The notes below the pieces were generated by a model, which searched no databases, had not been told where the DNA came from, and saw nothing but the letters and a program-made list of their open reading frames with translations. From assembly GCF_011044495.1 (NCBI RefSeq), contig NZ_CP049143.1:5890001-5954000 (forward strand): a DNA stretch of 64,000 nucleotides. Direction: 5' to 3'. Shown here piece after piece: positions 35,597 through 43,191 of the stretch (its first letter is position 1; every line of letters starts with the position of its first letter). The position numbers were made by a program, and so were the translations under genes. The stretch comes from Roseimicrobium sp. ORNL1. GTDB lineage: Bacteria; Verrucomicrobiota; Verrucomicrobiia; Verrucomicrobiales; Verrucomicrobiaceae.

Positions 35597-36076
35597 TTAG
35601 TTCTTCACCCTCACCGCACGCAGCGCTCCGCTGTTCGGATCATGCGCGAGCCGATAGCTGGCCCAGGGGCTGTCTGAGCGCGGCGTCTGCGCCACCACAT
35701 TCACCGAGGCAACCGTGGGTGTCGCGGGAGATAGTGGCTGTGTCCTCCCCGCGAAGAATCCCGTCGCTCCACTCGCACCCAGCAGCACCACAATGGCTGC
35801 GGCCTTCGCCAGCACAGCGGGGGTGAACCACCCTTTCCTCACCGCCGGCGCACCCACAGCCGACGCTGGCTTCTTTTCGCCGTAACCCATCTGCACCAGA
35901 TCCGGATGCTCCAGCACCGTCTGTTCCGTAATGGCCAGTGCTCCGAGGATGCGATCCGCCTCAGCCTGCGCCTCTGGATTTTGGGCAAGGTGGGCGGCCA
36001 GCAGTTCCGTCGCCTCCGGACTGAGTTCTCCGAAGTGCCGGTCGATGATCAAGGCATGGAGGGATTGTGCATTCAT
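35597..36076 (-). CDS. Putative anti-sigma factor (single-pass membrane)
   Basis: 159 residues. The N-terminal 70 residues are cytoplasmic-looking and acidic with a helical pattern (DRHFGELSPEATELLAAHLAQNPEAQAEADRI), as in anti-sigma domains, but the zinc-binding HxxxCxxC of ZAS proteins is absent. One membrane segment follows (FTPAVLAKAAAIVVLLGASGATGFFAG), then about 45 periplasmic residues. It lies 27 bases after the ECF sigma gene, the usual sigma/anti-sigma arrangement. It should hold the sigma factor inactive until a signal releases it; the signal is unknown, and the propeller lipoprotein 22 bases downstream is a candidate partner. Confidence 0.8.
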   Translation of the reverse strand: MNAQSLHALIIDRHFGELSPEATELLAAHLAQNPEAQAEADRILGALAITEQTVLEHPDLVQMGYGEKKPASAVGAPAVRKGWFTPAVLAKAAAIVVLLGASGATGFFAGRTQPLSPATPTVASVNVVAQTPRSDSPWASYRLAHDPNSGALRAVRVKN

Positions 36077-36103
36077 AAGCTGAGTAGAAGGGAAGAGGAA
36101 GGT

Positions 36104-36607
36104 TCAAGAATCTGTTTCCAGCCGCTCGCGTACGGCGGCCACGGCGTTATGCAGGCGGGAGCGGACGGTCCCCACCGGGATGCCCAGGGCCTCCGCGATC
36201 TCCGCATAGGAGAGGCCTTGGGAAAAACGAAGCTCCAGCACCTCCCGCTGCAGCGGTGCGAGGGCGGCGATGGTGTCCCGCGCGGCATCCACCCGGTCAT
36301 CTTTCACCGCCACGGGCGCGCGGGCATCCGCCATCGCTGCCACGGTGTCGAAGGGGACCACTACTTCGCGCGACTTCCGCTCCCACGCCGCCTGGCTCAG
36401 GTGCCGTGCGATGCCAAAGAGATAGCCACGTGCACACTTGAGCTGCCGTCCTTCCTTCAGGCCGCGGGCCATCTGGAGAAACGTTTCCTGCACGAGATCC
36501 TGCACCACGGCACTCACCCCATGGCGACGCGTAAAGTAGCGCGCCAGGTCTCCCGCACTCTCGGCGAAGAGGCGTTCCAGCAAGGGAGGTTGGTCGGTCG
36601 TGTCCAC
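36104..36607 (-). CDS. ECF-type RNA polymerase sigma factor
   Basis: 167 residues. Region 2 is visible at about 8-75 (DLARYFTRRHGVSAVVQDLVQETFLQMARGL, with the conserved DLVQETF), and region 4 at about 110-160 (LAPLQREVLELRFSQGLSYAEIAEALGIPVGTVRSRLHNA, a clear helix-turn-helix). Regions 1.1 and 3 are absent, as expected for ECF. It directs RNA polymerase to its own regulon, probably including the four downstream genes. Its own promoter should lie in the 235-bp gap to 36842, where no confident motif pair was recognised. The gene heads a same-strand run of five genes with short gaps or overlaps. Confidence 0.93.
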   Translation of the reverse strand: MDTTDQPPLLERLFAESAGDLARYFTRRHGVSAVVQDLVQETFLQMARGLKEGRQLKCARGYLFGIARHLSQAAWERKSREVVVPFDTVAAMADARAPVAVKDDRVDAARDTIAALAPLQREVLELRFSQGLSYAEIAEALGIPVGTVRSRLHNAVAAVRERLETDS

Positions 36608-36842
36608 AGTCGGCAGCAGGGGTGAGAGGTCAGGCGACGGGGCATGCCCATACCATTACGCTCACCCCTTCGTGCGGCCGCCAAGGGAAAAGGTTCATCC
36701 GGTTCTGTCTTTTTCCAAAGACCATCCCCTACCTATCCCGTGCGTCACACTCCCGGACGTCCTGACATTCATCCTGCAAGACACGGTGGCTTCCATATGA
36801 GGCGCCGCACCAGAACCTCCCAAGCAACACAACCGACCCACC

Positions 36843-37361
36843 ATGAGCTTTCTCACCAAACTCTTCGGCAAGAAACCTGACCCTACTGCCGAGTTTGCCG
36901 TTCCCCCCACCCCGGTGAAGCTGGTCTGGGACACCTCTACGGGCTCACTCAATGGCATCCCTCTTGGTGCGCCGGTGTCAGCGCTGGAGCCCTTGGGTCC
37001 GTGCCCGGACGTCCGGCACATCAGCGACAAGGCGATTTTCTTTGCCTATCCGCACCTGGGATTGATGCTGGAACTCCATGATGGCACCTTGGAGTTCATC
37101 ACCCTTTGCATTTCCGAGCATGACTACAGTCCAGTAGGTGAAACGAGCGCGAACGCAGAGCTCACCATCCTGCCAGCAGGAGAGGTCCTCACGGCAAACA
37201 TGGACCCGGAGATGCTGACCCACCTCCTTGGTGAGTTCGAATTGACGGACAAGGATGAGGATGAAGTCACCGGCAACTTCTGGATGGGCGATCTCGTGCA
37301 CGAGGCCACCTTTGTGGAAGGAGCCCGGATGGTGAGTCTGGTGATTTACAGGGACGAGTAG
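36843..37361 (+). CDS. Hypothetical protein, 172 aa
   Basis: Not recognised. MSFLTKLFGKKPDP is a basic amphipathic start, followed by about 150 residues of mixed alpha/beta sequence with several acidic clusters (TDKDEDEVTG). No signal peptide, membrane helix or catalytic motif is visible, so it is probably cytoplasmic. It is divergent from the ECF sigma gene and ends 25 bases from the convergent amine oxidase gene. Codon use is like its neighbours, which supports it being a real gene. Its function cannot be assigned. Confidence 0.75.
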   Translation: MSFLTKLFGKKPDPTAEFAVPPTPVKLVWDTSTGSLNGIPLGAPVSALEPLGPCPDVRHISDKAIFFAYPHLGLMLELHDGTLEFITLCISEHDYSPVGETSANAELTILPAGEVLTANMDPEMLTHLLGEFELTDKDEDEVTGNFWMGDLVHEATFVEGARMVSLVIYRDE

Positions 37362-37386
37362 CCTCCTCTTCCACTTCCACGCCACG

Positions 37387-38871
37387 CTACGCCGCAGCGT
37401 GGATCTGTTCCGCCACGCGATTCGCAGAACGGGTGGCCGCATCCATGCCCCAGGGCAGATTGTCATAGGCCGCTCCGGCAAAATGAATCGGCCCCACCGG
37501 CTGGATCAAATGCGGCCACATCTTCGCCAACTGCCCCAGAGGAAAGGCGTGCCGCTCACACCCAAAGCACGTGGGCTCCTCCTTCCACCATTCATGGACA
37601 ATGCATCGCTCGATCGTGTCCTTGTTCTTGCCTGGATAAAATTTGCGGAAGGCCGCGAGGGTGTCTTCCGGCGTCTGCGAAGGCATGCCACTCCCCATCA
37701 ACACGCAGGTCTCGCCCGGTACATCGTCCGCCGTTTCATAGACCAATGACATGCGCGAGTCGCCGGTTTCGAGATTGATGCTGGGCACATCTCCCTTCCA
37801 GAATGCCGTCTTCGTCTGGAGCAACACCCGCGACTGCATGCCCATGATCGTGTGCTGCAAGGCATACGCCTTCGCCTCCGGCCACCCCGGCGTGACCTTG
37901 ATTCCCGCAAGCAGAATGGGCGGAATGCAGATGACCAGCGCGTCCGCCTGAAGCTGCTGAGACTTGTCTGAATCCGTGAAATGCACCGTGACGGAACTGT
38001 CCGTGTGCTCGATCGCGGTGATGGGACAATTCCGCCGGATGCGATCCCCCAGCTTCGCGGCAAAGGTATCCGGCAGCACCTGGTTGCCACCCTTGAGATG
38101 GAACACCTCCCGCTTGAAGCTGGGCAGACCACGCAGCTTCACAATCGCGGACTGCCAGAGGCGAAACAATGCGGAGGTCTCGCTGCTGAGAGGTGGCTTC
38201 TCAGGAGTGGCAATCCGCCCACCGCCGGCAAATCGCATCGCAGCCGGGGATGCACCCGCCTTCGCATAAAGTTCACCGATGAGTGAATGGTCCAGGTCAT
38301 CAAGACCGACACCGAAGGGCTGGTATTCATCTTTGAACTTCGCGAGGTACGGTTCAAGGAACAACGTGCTGAGCTCCGTCCAACCGTGCTCGATGATGTA
38401 GTCCACCTCGCGTGGGGCAAAGCCGAAGGCACGCAGCACTGCAGGATCCTGAAGCTGCGCCTCGGTGTACCAGGATCCATCGATCTTGCGGTACATGTTC
38501 TGCCGCCGGTTCCAGGGCAGGCAATCAAGTTTGAACTTCTCCACGTACTTCCAGTACTGGGTATAGCCAGGCTTCGTGAAGTGTTCTGCGCCCACATCCG
38601 CATAGAGTCCGTCAGGCAGCGGATCGCGGATCGTTTTCACATGCCCGCCGGTGCGCCTCGATGCCTCAAGGACCATCACCTCATGACCACGCTCCATCAA
38701 CTCATAAGCGCAGCATAGTCCTGCGATTCCACCGCCGGCCACGATGACCTTCTTGCGCCCCTTGGGTGCAGATGACGGTGACGGAGGTTGCTCCTGCTGT
38801 GCATGAAGATTGCCGAGCAGCGTGGCGCCGGTCAGACCGGCCGTGATGCGGTGGAAGTGACGGCGGCGCAT
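37387..38871 (-). CDS. FAD-dependent amine oxidase/protoporphyrinogen-oxidase-like protein
   Basis: 494 residues. The N-terminus RRRHFHRITAGLTGATLLGNLHAQ has an arginine-rich signal that could be Tat. The dinucleotide-binding motif VIVAGGGIAGLCCAYELMERGHEVMVLEASRRTGG is the standard flavin amine oxidase start, and the C-terminal GPIHFAGAAYDNLPWGMDAATRSANRVAEQI gives the second FAD contact. This superfamily oxidises amines, carotenoids or porphyrinogens; the substrate is not readable. It converges with the unknown 172-aa gene and is divergent from the NagA-like gene across a 166-bp region. Confidence 0.88.
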   Translation of the reverse strand: MRRRHFHRITAGLTGATLLGNLHAQQEQPPSPSSAPKGRKKVIVAGGGIAGLCCAYELMERGHEVMVLEASRRTGGHVKTIRDPLPDGLYADVGAEHFTKPGYTQYWKYVEKFKLDCLPWNRRQNMYRKIDGSWYTEAQLQDPAVLRAFGFAPREVDYIIEHGWTELSTLFLEPYLAKFKDEYQPFGVGLDDLDHSLIGELYAKAGASPAAMRFAGGGRIATPEKPPLSSETSALFRLWQSAIVKLRGLPSFKREVFHLKGGNQVLPDTFAAKLGDRIRRNCPITAIEHTDSSVTVHFTDSDKSQQLQADALVICIPPILLAGIKVTPGWPEAKAYALQHTIMGMQSRVLLQTKTAFWKGDVPSINLETGDSRMSLVYETADDVPGETCVLMGSGMPSQTPEDTLAAFRKFYPGKNKDTIERCIVHEWWKEEPTCFGCERHAFPLGQLAKMWPHLIQPVGPIHFAGAAYDNLPWGMDAATRSANRVAEQIHAAA

Positions 38872-39037
38872 GGGAGTGTTGAGTGTTCCGTGAACCCTTC
38901 TTGCTTGCTGGCTGGCAGGAAGACCGCGGCATGAGGCGTTCTCACGTTACCGTGAAAGAATGTCGCCATGATCGGCCTTTGTCCTTCAACCGCGATGGCA
39001 CACCCATCCTTTCGGAGAACTTTTCCACCACCGCTCC

Positions 39038-40261
39038 ATGGTCATGAAAGCCAATACTCCTGCTCTTATTTTCCAAAATGGAACCGCAGTCCTGCCTGAT
39101 CGCCTGGTGCCAGACGCGGTGGTGGTTTGTGAAAAGGGCCGCATCACCGCCGTAGGCCCCACGCGCAAGACAAAGGTTCCCCGAGGTGCGAATGTCATCG
39201 ATGCCCGCGGCGGCTACATATCTCCCGGCTTCGTGGAAATGCATGTGCATGGGGGTGATGGCGCAGACTACATGGACGGCACTGAGGAAGCCATTCGCAT
39301 TGCCAATCGCGCGCACACACGCCACGGCACCACTTCCATCTTCCCCACCACCACGACCGGCTCGCCCGCCCAGCTCGATGCCATGCTGAATGCCTGCATC
39401 GCCGTGCGTCGTGACTGGACTATTGCGGATGGCGCACGCCTTCCCGGCATCCACTTTTACGGCCCTTATTTCGCCGAGGATAAAGTGGGTGCTCACTCTC
39501 CCAAGGGCCGACGCGATCCCGTGGTTTCCGAATACACCGAATACTTCCAGCGCGGCATCATCAAGATCGCCACCTGCGCCGCCGAGCTGCCCGGTGCCGA
39601 AGCCTTCTACAAAGCCGCGAAAAAGAGCGGCTGCCTCGTCACCTGTGGCCACTCGAACTCAAGCTGGACGGAAATGGAGCGCGCCTACCGCGCTGGCATG
39701 CGTCATGTGGATCACTTCTGGTGCGCCATGAGTTCCGTGGCCTCCCTGCGCGCCCGCTTCGGCACACCCATGCAGGCGAGCATGGAGGAGTTCGTCCTCA
39801 TGCATCGCGAAATGAGCACGGAAGTCATCGCCGACGGCCATCACCTCGCCCCCGCCCTTCTGCGTTTCGCGTATGTCATGAAAGGCGCGGATCGCCTCTG
39901 CCTCGTCACCGATTCCAATCGCGCCCTCGACATGCCACCCGGCGAGTACCGCATCGGCCCGGAGGATGGCACGATGTTCATCAGCGACGGCCTTGTCGGC
40001 CGCATGCCCGGTGGCCCCCTGGCGAGCTCCATCATGGGCATGGATCACATGGTGCGCATCATGGCACGCGATACCAAGGCACCCATCCACGACGTGGTCC
40101 GCATGGCCTCTCTCACCCCCGCCGAGCGTGCCGGCATCGCCAAGAAAGTCGGCAGCTTGGAGAAAGGGAAGCTCGCTGACGTGCTCGTGCTGGATCGGAA
40201 ACTCGGCGTGAAGCGCGTGTTTATTGGTGGGGAGGAGTTTTCGACGAAGAGGCGGGCTTGA
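39038..40261 (+). CDS. nagA: N-acetylglucosamine-6-phosphate deacetylase-like amidohydrolase
   Basis: 407 residues, the usual NagA length. It has the metal motif HVHGGDG (69-75), the histidines in CGHSNSSW (H205) and HVDHFW (H223, H226), and the catalytic aspartate in VTDSNRA (D292). The family removes the acetyl group from GlcNAc-6-phosphate in amino-sugar recycling. The position where NagA has Glu in the LHLEGP motif, a metal ligand, is Tyr here (IHFYGP, Y141), so metal binding or substrate may differ. An in-frame ATG two codons downstream is an alternative start. No other amino-sugar gene is adjacent. NagA is the best family name, but the exact reaction is uncertain. Confidence 0.82.
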   Translation: MVMKANTPALIFQNGTAVLPDRLVPDAVVVCEKGRITAVGPTRKTKVPRGANVIDARGGYISPGFVEMHVHGGDGADYMDGTEEAIRIANRAHTRHGTTSIFPTTTTGSPAQLDAMLNACIAVRRDWTIADGARLPGIHFYGPYFAEDKVGAHSPKGRRDPVVSEYTEYFQRGIIKIATCAAELPGAEAFYKAAKKSGCLVTCGHSNSSWTEMERAYRAGMRHVDHFWCAMSSVASLRARFGTPMQASMEEFVLMHREMSTEVIADGHHLAPALLRFAYVMKGADRLCLVTDSNRALDMPPGEYRIGPEDGTMFISDGLVGRMPGGPLASSIMGMDHMVRIMARDTKAPIHDVVRMASLTPAERAGIAKKVGSLEKGKLADVLVLDRKLGVKRVFIGGEEFSTKRRA

Positions 40262-40311
40262 GTTCCTCACGGGGTTCTTCAGCTCTCTCGGTCCCCTGCA
40301 CCTCCCCAGAC

Positions 40312-40500
40312 TCACTGCATTCGAAGTTTTTCATGCACCGCTGCGGCACTCACAATCCGTTCTTCACTCATGTCATCAATACCACGCTGAATGCTTTCTA
40401 GCGTCGCTACATTCTCCACTGACTGCAGCGCAAGCAATTCTCGCACATCCAACGTCTGATGGTCGAAATTGCCGGACTCGGATTCAGGGAGAGCGGTCAT
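40312..40500 (-). CDS. Solitary antitoxin-like small protein
   Basis: 62 residues. The C-terminal [29 protein letters not shown] has the tail pattern of RelB/Phd/ParD-type antitoxins (I-x-x-G-x-x-D with a following V-x-x-x-L helix), and the N-terminus is acidic. No toxin gene follows: nagA ends at 40261 on the opposite strand, and the upstream side is taken by the ThuA gene. It may therefore be an orphan antitoxin or a small regulator. The upstream DNA has two palindromes and a promoter-like pair. The resemblance is by pattern only. Confidence 0.5.
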   Translation of the reverse strand: MTALPESESGNFDHQTLDVRELLALQSVENVATLESIQRGIDDMSEERIVSAAAVHEKLRMQ

Positions 40501-40508
40501 AGCGCGAC

Positions 40509-40558
40509 ATAGTAAAATAAGCTTTCTTGGTCACCAAGAATTTATCGAGATAAAAGCT
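40509..40558 (-). promoter_or_regulatory. Promoter and palindromic operators of the antitoxin-like gene
   Basis: Two perfect palindromes abut: TTCTTGGTCACCAAGAA (40524-40540) and TTTATCGAGATAAA (40541-40554), inside an outer inverted pair AGCTTT/AAAGCT (40520-40525, 40553-40558). On the minus strand, TTGGTG and TACTAT are separated by 17 bases, fitting a sigma70 promoter overlapped by the first palindrome. Transcription would start a few bases before the ATG at 40500, so the message may be nearly leaderless. Such operators fit autoregulation by an antitoxin. Confidence 0.45.
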
Positions 40559-40633
40559 CCTACTTTTAATCGCCTCCGCAGGCTGCGAATTCCTCCTTGC
40601 CACCACCCTCCCCAATCCGCTACCACTCCCCCC

Positions 40634-41560
40634 ATGACACTGACACGCCGCTTTCTTCTCCTCGGTTTTTGTTTGTCGATTGCTTCCACCGCCTTCGCCG
40701 CGGAGAAGCACAAGGTCCTCATCGTGGATGGACAGAACAATCACAAGTGGGACATCACCACCCCGGTACTGAAGAACGCCCTCGAAACCAGCGGCGTCTT
40801 CACGGTGGATGTGAGCACCTCCCCACCCAAAGGTTCCCCCAAGGAGACGTGGGACTCGTGGAAACCGAAGTTTTCCGACTACGCCGCCGTGGTGAGCAAC
40901 TACAACGGCGAGCTGTGGCCCGAACCGGTGCGCAAGGACTTCGAGGCATATGTCTCCGGAGGCGGTGGCTTCGTCTGTGTGCACGCCGCGAACAACTCCT
41001 TCCCCGAGTGGCCCGAGTACAACAAGATGATTGGCGTCGGCGGCTGGGGCGGTCGCAATGAAAAGTCCGGCCCGCGTCTCTTCATCAAGGACGGCAAACT
41101 CATGCGCGATACCTCCTCGGGCGCCGGCGGCTCGCATGGTCCGCAGCATCCCTTCGTCGTCACCCACGTGAACACCGAGCACCCCATCACCAAGGGCCTG
41201 CCTACTCAATGGATGCAGACCCAGGACGAGCTCTACAATCGCCTGCGCGGTCCCGCCGAGAATCTCGAGGTGCTCGCTACCGCCGTCTCCGAGCAGACCG
41301 CCGACGCCGAGCCCATGCTCATGGTTCTGACCTATGGCAAGGGCCGCGTCTTCCACACCCCTCTCGGCCACGCGGACTACTCCATGCTGAACCGCGGCTT
41401 CTACACCATCCTGCAGCGCGGCACCGAGTGGGCCATCACCGGCAAGGTCGAGCAGACCGCCAAGGTCCCGGCCGACTTCCCCACGGCGGAGAAGGCCTCC
41501 GTGGTCACCTTGGAGGGCTACCCCAAGCAGCAGCCCCCAGCGCCAAAGCCGGTGAAGTAG
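40634..41560 (+). CDS. ThuA-domain secreted protein
   Basis: 308 residues from the ATG at 40634 ([12 protein letters not shown]), which begins a clear signal peptide ending at about AFAAE; the frame's upstream part has no such signal. The mature protein begins [20 protein letters not shown], the ThuA (trehalose utilisation) pattern, a glutamine-amidotransferase-like fold, with [39 protein letters not shown] and [15 protein letters not shown] further on. The family is abundant in Planctomycetes and Verrucomicrobia, often exported, and its substrate is generally unknown; trehalose metabolism should not be assumed. A strong terminator follows at 41589-41615. Confidence 0.9.
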   Translation: MTLTRRFLLLGFCLSIASTAFAAEKHKVLIVDGQNNHKWDITTPVLKNALETSGVFTVDVSTSPPKGSPKETWDSWKPKFSDYAAVVSNYNGELWPEPVRKDFEAYVSGGGGFVCVHAANNSFPEWPEYNKMIGVGGWGGRNEKSGPRLFIKDGKLMRDTSSGAGGSHGPQHPFVVTHVNTEHPITKGLPTQWMQTQDELYNRLRGPAENLEVLATAVSEQTADAEPMLMVLTYGKGRVFHTPLGHADYSMLNRGFYTILQRGTEWAITGKVEQTAKVPADFPTAEKASVVTLEGYPKQQPPAPKPVK

Positions 41561-41588
41561 GCAGGATGTTTCTTCAGGAAGGCTGGTG

Positions 41589-41615
41589 GGCGGCTCGTTT
41601 TGCGAGCCGCCTTTT
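41589..41615 (+). terminator. Intrinsic terminator of the ThuA gene
   Basis: GGCGGCTCG and CGAGCCGCC make a perfect 9-bp GC-rich stem with a 5-base loop, followed directly by TTTT on the plus strand, 28 bases after the ThuA stop. It is a textbook Rho-independent terminator, although the T-run is short. Confidence 0.85.
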
Positions 41616-41813
41616 CGCAATCTAAATAATCACAATCCGTTGTTAATGAGCAGATAACTCGCACAATCCGGACTAAACCGGCAGCTTGCGAGCGTAAAAG
41701 AACCGGCAGGGATGTTGCACTTTCTGCTTACCCTCCCGGGCTTGCGGCCCCTGCATTCCTCGCCAGAATCGAAGGTTTCCATATTCCCATTTTTCACGCC
41801 TTTCCCTTTCCTC

Positions 41814-43046
41814 ATGCAGCTCCGCTCGTTCCAAGGTCTCGTCCCCACCCCTGAAAAAGCCGCCGATGTCGCCGCCGTGCCCTATGACGTGGTAAACCGC
41901 GCCGAATCCAAGGCCCTGGCCGCCGGCAACCCGGTGAACCTGCTCCACGTGGACCGCGCCGAAATCGACCTCCCGGACAGCGTGGGCGACTACGACCCGC
42001 AGGTCTACCAGAAGGCCCTAGAGAATTTCAAGAAGCTCCAGAGTGATGGCGTGCTCGTCCGCGAAGCAGGCCCCTGCATGTATCTCTACCGCCAGGTCAT
42101 GGGTGACCACGCCCAGACCGGTCTCGTCGCGGTCTGCCACATCGAGGACTACGAGAAGGACATCATCCGCAAGCACGAGAAGACCCGCAAGGTGAAGGAG
42201 GACGACCGCACCAAGCTGGTGGATACCCTCAGCGCGAACACCGGCCCCATCTTCCTGACCTACCGTGACCAGGCGCAGATCTCCGCGCTGACGAAGGAAC
42301 ACGAGAAGGAAGACAAGCCCATCTACGATATCACCGCTCCCGATGGTATCCGTCACATGGTATGGCGCCTGCCGGTGGAGACCTGCGAGGAACTCACCAA
42401 GCTTTTCGACAAGAAGGTGCCCCTCTCCTACGTGGCCGATGGCCACCACCGCAGCGCCAGCGCCGCCCGCGTGGGCAAGGAGCGCCGTGAACAGAATCCC
42501 AATCACACGGGCCAGGAGGACTACAACTGGTTCCTCAGCGTCCTCTTCCCCGCCAGCGAGCTGAAGATCCTCCCCTACAACCGCGCGGTGAAGGATCTCA
42601 ACGGCCACACCCTGGAAGGGTTCCTCCACGTGGTGGGCGCGATCTTCTCCATGGATCCGAATGGGAAGAAAGTCCCTGACCATCCTGGCCAGGCCTGCAT
42701 GTACTACGGCGGCGTGTGGCATACCCTCGACTGGAAGCCCCTTGAGAAAGCCTCTCCCGTGGAAACACTCGACGTGAGCATCCTGCAGAGCCGTCTCCTC
42801 GCTCCGGTGCTGGGCATTGATGATCCCCGCACCAGCGAGAAGATCGACTTCATCGGCGGCATCCGCGGCACGGCAGAACTGGAGAAGCTGGTGGACAGCG
42901 GCTCGCACAAGGTCGCCTTCAGCATGTATCCCACCACAGTGGACCAGCTCATGGCCATCGCGGACGCAGGTGAAATCATGCCTCCGAAGAGCACGTGGTT
43001 CGAGCCGAAGCTCCGCTCCGGTCTCTTCATCCACACGCTGGATTGA
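41814..43046 (+). CDS. DUF1015 family protein
   Basis: 410 residues from the ATG at 41814 (MQLRSFQGLVP), where the family normally begins; the longer frame upstream does not resemble it. Family features are AAVPYDVVNRAESKALA, NLLHVDRAEIDLP and the block LSYVADGHHRSASAARVGKE, which carries the conserved DGHHR. DUF1015 has a ParB-like N-terminal part; the related archaeal SerK is a free-serine kinase, but whether bacterial members share this activity is unclear to me. It is probably cytoplasmic. The 253-bp upstream gap holds the ThuA terminator and presumably its promoter. Confidence 0.9.
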   Translation: MQLRSFQGLVPTPEKAADVAAVPYDVVNRAESKALAAGNPVNLLHVDRAEIDLPDSVGDYDPQVYQKALENFKKLQSDGVLVREAGPCMYLYRQVMGDHAQTGLVAVCHIEDYEKDIIRKHEKTRKVKEDDRTKLVDTLSANTGPIFLTYRDQAQISALTKEHEKEDKPIYDITAPDGIRHMVWRLPVETCEELTKLFDKKVPLSYVADGHHRSASAARVGKERREQNPNHTGQEDYNWFLSVLFPASELKILPYNRAVKDLNGHTLEGFLHVVGAIFSMDPNGKKVPDHPGQACMYYGGVWHTLDWKPLEKASPVETLDVSILQSRLLAPVLGIDDPRTSEKIDFIGGIRGTAELEKLVDSGSHKVAFSMYPTTVDQLMAIADAGEIMPPKSTWFEPKLRSGLFIHTLD

Positions 43047-43086
43047 TGCGGCGCTCGCCCGCGCCTGCATGAATAAGTAAATTGAG

Positions 43087-43191
43087 ATGAGCTCCGCCGA
43101 TCTGCCCCTCCTGCCCTCCGTGCACCGCCTCGTGGCGATCACGGCGCAGGATGGCACGCCCCGTGCGGCAGGCGCCCGCGCTCCCCGGTGA
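43087..43191 (+). CDS. Possible 34-aa leader ORF before the CNNM pair
   Basis: A 34-codon frame MSSADLPLLPSVHRLVAITAQ... ends in a TGA that overlaps the next gene's ATG as TGATG (43189-43193). The stop/start overlap suggests translational coupling, but the peptide has no recognisable feature and no strong ribosome-binding site. It may be a leader peptide or simply chance; kept with low confidence. Confidence 0.25.
   Translation: MSSADLPLLPSVHRLVAITAQDGTPRAAGARAPR

Noticed and set aside
40484-41620. A 378-codon minus-strand frame opposite the ThuA gene
   Set aside because: It covers a well-supported plus-strand gene and its terminator; its Gly/Val/His-rich translation has no family features.
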